Assembly (NCBI GenBank): GCA_020831635.1
Contig: JAFIGC010000004.1
Coordinates: 30,596-94,595 of the forward strand
Source: Verrucomicrobiota bacterium
Lineage (GTDB): Bacteria; Verrucomicrobiota; Kiritimatiellia; SS1-B-03-39; UBA6053
DNA length: 64,000 nucleotides
Direction: 5' to 3'
Made by a program: the position numbers and the translations under genes
The notes under the pieces: model-generated
Told to the model about the DNA's origin: nothing
Seen by the model: only the letters and a program-made list of their open reading frames with translations
Database searches by the model: none
In this document: piece by piece, positions 58,904-64,000 of the stretch
Layout of the letters: the number at the start of each line of letters is the position of its first letter
Numbering within the stretch: position 1 is the first letter of the stretch

Positions 58904-61900
58904 TCAGGGCATAGTTACGCGCAGGCGATAAAACCCACGGATGTTGGGAGCGGGTAGGCTGATGATATGTTCCTGACCTTCATCCACCAACCCTTCTTCC
59001 CAGCCTGAAACCGGCGACCAGTCCTTCAGGTTGTTGGAGGATTCGAGGAAGTATCTGCGATTGGGAAGGGAGTGGAAGCGGAACTGAATGGTGGCTTCAC
59101 TGCCGCCCTCGTTCTCCATTTCGATTTGCGTGATCCGCACCTGATCCGCGGGGTCAGTAGGGTCTTCTCCCAGCAGGTAGGCTTCACGCAGGGTTACGGA
59201 ACGACCGCCTTTCATTACGTACGTGTTGTCCGGGTCGGCGGATTCATAGCCATAAGTTTGGAGCCAATCTTCAAAAGCGGCATTTTCATCCGAAGACTGG
59301 CTAATCGCAGCCAGGGTATCGCGAGCGGTTTTAATCTCGCCGTCGGAAGCGGTAAGGCGCAGAACATGGGTGCCCGCTTCGGTGAAGAGCACCGTGGTGG
59401 ATGTTTCTGTTGTATCCGTAAATTCCGCGGTTCCCGGGCCGGAGTGGTGCAGCCATTGTGTGGTGACAGCCCCTGGAACCTGCGGGAGACCGTCGTCTGT
59501 AATCATGGCTTCCAGGTCCAGGTATTCTCCGGTGGGGCCTTCCGGGCTGATATTGTAACCGATCCACGGCCCCTGGTTTTCGTAGGTCATTTCCCCGTCG
59601 GCAATATCTGAAATCGCGCGCTCGGTCAGGGCTCGGCCCTGATAAACCGCGGCGTCAGCCATGCGACCGATCAATGAACGGTTCTCGCCAACATTAAGGG
59701 TTCCAAGGGTCACGCTTCCGGAACCGGTAGGGACGAAGGTTCTGGGTATGGAGTAAGTGCCTTCAAGTTCGCCGTTGAAGTAAATGCGCAAGCGTTGTGA
59801 TTGAGATAGCGTCCCATCGAAAACCACCGCGACGTGGGTCCATTCGTTGGCGGGAATGGCTTGGCTGCTGGTTATCCGGTCGCTGCCAATATCAACGGAC
59901 AAGCCGTTGTTGTTGTGCATAAACATGGACCAGGAGCGCTCATTGTTCTGGTCGATGCGCTTGGAGAACAGGCCCCGAACATTGTTGTTGTTTTGATCCG
60001 GGTGAACCCGGAAAAGGAAGGTCATTTTTTCGGCCCCGTGCAGTTCGGTCGCTTCCGGGACATGCACGTACTGGTCGCTGCCCGTAAAATGAAGTCCGCC
60101 GTCCGGGTGCCAGCTAGGACCGCCCTCCAATGTTCCATGGAAGCCCGATGTCGAGCTGTCCTGAGCCGTGGTACCGGATGTTTCAGAAAGACGCAGCCAG
60201 AGGGCCAGGTCCTCCAATGGAAGCGTCCCTTCATCAGAAGTTTCGCCGACGGTTACAAACAAGGTGCTGGAAGAACTTTCCTCTTCATTGCTGGCGGTGA
60301 ATTGAATTTCGTACTCGCCCAAGTGGCTGAACTCGACCGCGGTATTGATGGAATCCGGAGTCTCAAAGACGACCGTTGCACCTTCCGGGGCGCTGACCAC
60401 CGACCAGCTCTGGTCCAACTCTTCCTCCGACACCACATTGTCGGTGACATTCCCTTCGACGATCAAAAGAACCTCTTCCGGGATATACAGGTTGGATATA
60501 GAAGGGCTGGAGACCTCGATTTTCGGTGGAAGCAGGGAGCCGGAGGTGTCGACGATCTGTATCCCATTGACCGCGCGGCGGGTTTGGATGACTTCCAGCA
60601 GGAATTCCGGATCTTCGAGGTCTCGGAAGACCACATAGTTACCCAGGATTTCGCTTTCGGGGGCGGTTGAGGAGGTTGCGGTCGCTTCCTTGAACCCGAC
60701 CCAGGTATCATAGAGCGGGTAGTCGCCGACGCCGTCCCCGGCGGTAATTGCGTTTTTCCCGAAGCGGCTCTGATTTCCGATGCGGTATTCCCCGACCTGA
60801 GTATCGCTGGTATCGCTCTCGTTGATATCGAAGTAAACATAGACATCATAGACTTCGTAAGGAATGTCCTCTACCAGCACTTCCCTCGGGTTGCCACCGT
60901 CCCGTGACCAGAAACCCCGCCGCATCAGTTTTCCGTTGGGTGTGGAAGTATCTGCCGTGGTAACGACCATCCCATTGAGGTGTGTGAAGCGGACCCGCAG
61001 TGAGGCGGTGGTGGTTTCACCGGTGTGGTCCTGCAGGTTATCCTGGGTTACATCGGTGTTATTGCCCCCGGCAATATTGATCCAGTTCGGGGCGGCATAG
61101 ACCGCACCGGCAACTTCGCTCGACGCCAGCATGGAGTCGCTGCCGGTTCCTGTGTGAAAGTTCACACTGATCACCCGGGTGAGAGCGACCCCGGTGACCT
61201 CGAAGTCAACTGTCTCAGACAGGCTCCATCGGCCGGTGGTATCCGTGGCCATGGCCCGGATATGCTTTTCCCCGGCAGAAACGTTTTCCCAGAGGAAATC
61301 GTACGGGGCTTCCGTAACCGTAGCGATCAGAGCGGAATCGTGGAAAAACTGAACTTTTTCAATGCCGTCCGCATCGGTCGCATCTGCGGAGAGCAGGATA
61401 TCCTCTCCAACGGTAAAGGAGTCTCCGTTTTCCGGTGAGGTGACCTCGACTTCAGGGGACAGGTTTTCCTCCCAATCCGTCTGGGAGAAGTTGTTGGAAC
61501 TGACTTCAGTGCGCTCGTTCGTTAGCGTGCTCCAGGAAAGTTCCAACTGCTCGTTACCGCTGCGGTGGAAGTATTCCAGACGTATGGAGTGCGCTCCTGA
61601 GTCCAAAGCAATGTTGCCTTCGGTTTCGATCGTGGAACTTTTTAATCCGTCGAAATCAATCGCCAGGGTGTCTCCGATCCAAAGCCGGGCACCGTCGTTG
61701 CTGATTAGGTGGAAGGTGTAAACATCGTCTTCGGGGACATTGATGTAGCCTTCGAAAACAAATCCAAAGTCTTCATTTTGTTCGCGCGGACTGATGGAGA
61801 CCGTGCTCACCGTGCCACTTTTCTCGGGTATGAGAGAGTCAAATTGGGGCAAGCTGTTCCAGACCCCTTCGTAATAGCGGTAATGGAGGCCTTCAAGCGA

Positions 61901-63472
61901 GGCCGCTGGAGGGTCGGGTTGCTGGAAGGGAACCGAGTCGACATTCACCCAGGCTTGGGCTGTGTCGGTTCCACCTTTCATGTCAGAGACCGTCGCCTCC
62001 ATTAAATAGAGCCCGGAACTGGACCAGGTATGGGTTTGGGTTTCAGAACTGACCAGATTGTACCCATCGTCACCGAAGTCCCAGTCGTAGGCCAGTTCAT
62101 CTCCATCCGGGTCGGATGCATTGAGCGTCAATGACAATGGCGTACCGGTATCGACTACGTAGATCGACTGATCGAAGGAGGCGACCGGATTTCCGTTGTC
62201 CGGAAATTCTCCATAGTTGATCACGACATCAATGTAGTGATGAGTGGATCCGTCTGCCGAAACGTTGCCACGATCAATCGGGGTAATATGCATGCCTCCA
62301 TAGATATGCTCACCATTAACATGGGGGCCTTCACTGTAGGTACGACCGATCTTGATGGCACCATCATGATGGTCGTTGCTCTGCCGGGATCCCGGAGTGG
62401 TGTCAATGAAGTGGCTGCCGGAGTTGTGGTTCCCCGAGTCTGCGGTATAGTGTGAGTGGACCTGGACCGCGTGCGTATCCCAACTGTTGCGGCCTTGCTG
62501 TCCGGGGGTGGCCGAGGTGTGCCGATAGCCCAGGAAGATTTTTTTGTGTTGCCGGGCAGATCCGGTGACGGGAACCAAAAGCGAACGCACCCAGGTCTCC
62601 GGTAGCCGGGATTCCGGGTTGGTATGGGCAAACAGTCGGTAAGTGCCACTTTCGGTTACGGTCTCCACTTCGTTATCACCTTTGGTTAAAAAATGAAGCC
62701 GGGTTTTTAACATGGCGTTGAAGGGGCCACTCCCGCTCCCGCCCATCACATCCGCCCCATCTCCATATTCTATATGTTGCCCGGAGGCGTTGCGGGGAAT
62801 GCCGTCATTGCCGATCCAGCGGTTGGCGTGAAAGACGCCCCAGTTGTGACCCAACTCGTGGCGGACAGTCCCCCCGCTGAGGGCGTTGCCGGAATAGGAG
62901 AAATCCCCGTGGACATAGGCCAGCCCGGTGGAACTGATCAGTTTCGGGTCACCGGTCACCTGAATTCGGTCGAATATTGATGGATCCAGCTCACCGAAGC
63001 TGTACTCGCCACCCAAAGCCCGGACGGCGGATATGGTGTCGCTTCGCAGTAATCCAAAGTTTGATCTGTACTCCTGCACTGTTCTGGGAAGGTCAACCCG
63101 GAGGACCTCCAGCTTGGGGACGACATACTGGTCTTCTTCGCCGGCATTCATGACTTTTGGGCCAAACCAGGTTTTGCGAAATGACTGATCGAAATAAAAC
63201 CGCGAAGTGTTGTCCAATTCCGCTTCCAACTGTGCGAATGATTTTTGAGAAGATTCGTTCCCGTCAACCGGCACCACATACACAAACAGCATGGTTTGAG
63301 GGCCGAGTTGATGGGAGTGAACACTCGAGGGGGTATAGGGCTCCGTGGGCGGGTTGGGGCCGCCGGGCAGGTTGTCCAAGTCGTAGACAACGTATTCTGC
63401 CTGGCTGACCAGAGGGTAAATTAGAAGGCTGAGGAAGATTCCTGTACGGCGGAAAAATTGAGAGAGCAGCAT
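58904..63472 (-). CDS. Secreted multidomain metzincin-type metalloprotease with PKD, PA14, Ig-like and LamG-like domains
   Basis: Track ORF extends to 63583, but the signal peptide begins at MLLSQFFRRTGIFLSLLIYPLVSQA (ATG at 63472). HELGHNWGVFH matches HExxHxxGxxH. PKD: ASFDQSIYVVDTGTPLSLTLNASDPDGDELAYDWDFGDDG. PA14: EGLHYRYYEGVW...VFEGYINVPEDDVYTFHLISNDGARLWIGD. LamG: LALWLRLSETSGTTAQDSSTSGFHGTLEGG.... Confidence 0.9.
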   Translation of the reverse strand: MLLSQFFRRTGIFLSLLIYPLVSQAEYVVYDLDNLPGGPNPPTEPYTPSSVHSHQLGPQTMLFVYVVPVDGNESSQKSFAQLEAELDNTSRFYFDQSFRKTWFGPKVMNAGEEDQYVVPKLEVLRVDLPRTVQEYRSNFGLLRSDTISAVRALGGEYSFGELDPSIFDRIQVTGDPKLISSTGLAYVHGDFSYSGNALSGGTVRHELGHNWGVFHANRWIGNDGIPRNASGQHIEYGDGADVMGGSGSGPFNAMLKTRLHFLTKGDNEVETVTESGTYRLFAHTNPESRLPETWVRSLLVPVTGSARQHKKIFLGYRHTSATPGQQGRNSWDTHAVQVHSHYTADSGNHNSGSHFIDTTPGSRQSNDHHDGAIKIGRTYSEGPHVNGEHIYGGMHITPIDRGNVSADGSTHHYIDVVINYGEFPDNGNPVASFDQSIYVVDTGTPLSLTLNASDPDGDELAYDWDFGDDGYNLVSSETQTHTWSSSGLYLMEATVSDMKGGTDTAQAWVNVDSVPFQQPDPPAASLEGLHYRYYEGVWNSLPQFDSLIPEKSGTVSTVSISPREQNEDFGFVFEGYINVPEDDVYTFHLISNDGARLWIGDTLAIDFDGLKSSTIETEGNIALDSGAHSIRLEYFHRSGNEQLELSWSTLTNERTEVSSNNFSQTDWEENLSPEVEVTSPENGDSFTVGEDILLSADATDADGIEKVQFFHDSALIATVTEAPYDFLWENVSAGEKHIRAMATDTTGRWSLSETVDFEVTGVALTRVISVNFHTGTGSDSMLASSEVAGAVYAAPNWINIAGGNNTDVTQDNLQDHTGETTTASLRVRFTHLNGMVVTTADTSTPNGKLMRRGFWSRDGGNPREVLVEDIPYEVYDVYVYFDINESDTSDTQVGEYRIGNQSRFGKNAITAGDGVGDYPLYDTWVGFKEATATSSTAPESEILGNYVVFRDLEDPEFLLEVIQTRRAVNGIQIVDTSGSLLPPKIEVSSPSISNLYIPEEVLLIVEGNVTDNVVSEEELDQSWSVVSAPEGATVVFETPDSINTAVEFSHLGEYEIQFTASNEEESSSSTLFVTVGETSDEGTLPLEDLALWLRLSETSGTTAQDSSTSGFHGTLEGGPSWHPDGGLHFTGSDQYVHVPEATELHGAEKMTFLFRVHPDQNNNNVRGLFSKRIDQNNERSWSMFMHNNNGLSVDIGSDRITSSQAIPANEWTHVAVVFDGTLSQSQRLRIYFNGELEGTYSIPRTFVPTGSGSVTLGTLNVGENRSLIGRMADAAVYQGRALTERAISDIADGEMTYENQGPWIGYNISPEGPTGEYLDLEAMITDDGLPQVPGAVTTQWLHHSGPGTAEFTDTTETSTTVLFTEAGTHVLRLTASDGEIKTARDTLAAISQSSDENAAFEDWLQTYGYESADPDNTYVMKGGRSVTLREAYLLGEDPTDPADQVRITQIEMENEGGSEATIQFRFHSLPNRRYFLESSNNLKDWSPVSGWEEGLVDEGQEHIISLPAPNIRGFYRLRVTMP

Positions 63473-63485
63473 GGGCAGGTTTTTT

Positions 63486-63780
63486 TTAAGGGTTCGTGGT
63501 AAATTCAAAGACACTGACTTCCGGGGTATGGGAATTAAACGTTGAGAATCTAAGATTTCCGTCATCCCCATCCGAATGTTCATTCACATCAAAATCACTG
63601 CCCGTGACCGGTCCCGTAATGCCGGAGGCTATCGTGGTCGGGCTTGCCGTGGTCGTCGTGCTTCCCGCTGGGTCTTCAAAATTATATTGCAACAGGATCC
63701 CGGCATGAGCCACCGGAAAAAACCAGCGGCGGCCAGTGTCAAAAGGATGCGGATTGATCGTGTGAATCTCCAGAGTAGGG
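63486..63780 (-). pseudogene. Decayed duplicate of the 5' end of the PEP-CTERM gene
   Basis: Near-identical DNA to ~57070-57370. The residual 75-aa ORF ILLQYNFEDPAGSTTTTASPTTIASGITGPVTGSDFDVNEHSDGDDGNLRFSTFNSHTPEVSVFEFTTNP matches the PEP-CTERM protein; original start codon lost and a 1-nt deletion in the signal-peptide region. Confidence 0.9.
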
Positions 63781-63797
63781 TGAATGTTGACATCGTT

Positions 63798-63827
63798 ATT
63801 TTACCCTCTTTTCGGCCTGACGGTCAA
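63798..63827 (-). promoter_or_regulatory. Duplicated promoter upstream of the metalloprotease gene
   Basis: -35 TTGACC (63827-63822), 18-nt spacer, -10 TAAAAT (63803-63798); aligned with the 57397-57426 promoter. Confidence 0.6.
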
Positions 63828-63876
63828 CGAGCCAAATCACTTAAACAGTTAAGCCAAAATGCGTATTAGCCCCTCT

Positions 63877-63901
63877 CATTCTGTCATCCCATCATTCTGT
63901 C
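63877..63901. repeat. ATCATTCTGTC repeat pair near the window end
   Basis: CATTCTGTC at 63877-63885 and ATCATTCTGTC at 63891-63901. Confidence 0.75.
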
Positions 63902-63916
63902 CTCTGCAGTGGGTGG

Positions 63917-63967
63917 TGGGTGGAAGATACCTGGGTGGAAGATACAGGTGGAAGATACCTGTTGCTA
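63917..63967. repeat. Short tandem repeat GGTGGAAGATACCTG, about 3 copies
   Basis: gggtggaagatacctgggtggaagatacaggtggaagatacctgttgctat; a single related copy (gggtggaaaatacctgttgctatt) near 57554. Confidence 0.75.
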
Positions 63968-64000
63968 TATTGCTTTGAATACACCCGCAGGGTTCGGGCA

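Noticed and set aside
63473-63583. N-terminal 37 aa extension of the metalloprotease ORF (MNIRMGMTEILDSQ...)
   Set aside because: It overlaps the decayed PEP-CTERM duplicate antisense/out of frame, and a good signal peptide begins at ATG 63472.
1-64000. tRNA, rRNA or classical phage/IS structural genes
   Set aside because: None recognised by eye; only the RAYT remnant looks mobile-element-derived. Not checked with dedicated tools (tRNAscan, Infernal).

Overview
The window is dominated by one giant minus-strand gene that the ORF track does not list. It starts near 51539 and stays open through the left edge, so at least 17,179 codons are visible and the C-terminus is missing. The deduction: in 1-51500 every listed minus-strand ORF lies in one of two registers, and none lies in the register whose plus-strand triplets begin at coordinates divisible by 3. 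That register encodes an N-terminal LEPR-XLL motif (LFELEALEPRIMLS), tandem ~124-aa modules, Ig/SbsA-like modules, a long internal RTX-type glycine/aspartate array, PPC-like domains, FG-GAP-like repeats and P-domain-like modules. The long plus-strand ORFs (up to 1863 aa) are its codon-register antisense shadows. To the right (51.7-64 kb) are a divergent secreted protein (+), a heparinase II/III-family protein (+), a LacI-family regulator (-), a PEP-CTERM protein (-) with a clear terminator and promoter, a decayed REP-associated (RAYT-like) transposase, and a likely operon of a membrane-anchored protein and a multidomain metzincin-type secreted protease (-). A duplicated, decayed copy of the PEP-CTERM promoter and 5' region lies directly upstream of the protease gene. 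Short ATCATTCTGTC repeats occur in the intergenic regions. The gene set suggests a Verrucomicrobiota/Planctomycetota-like (PVC) bacterium; this is inference only.
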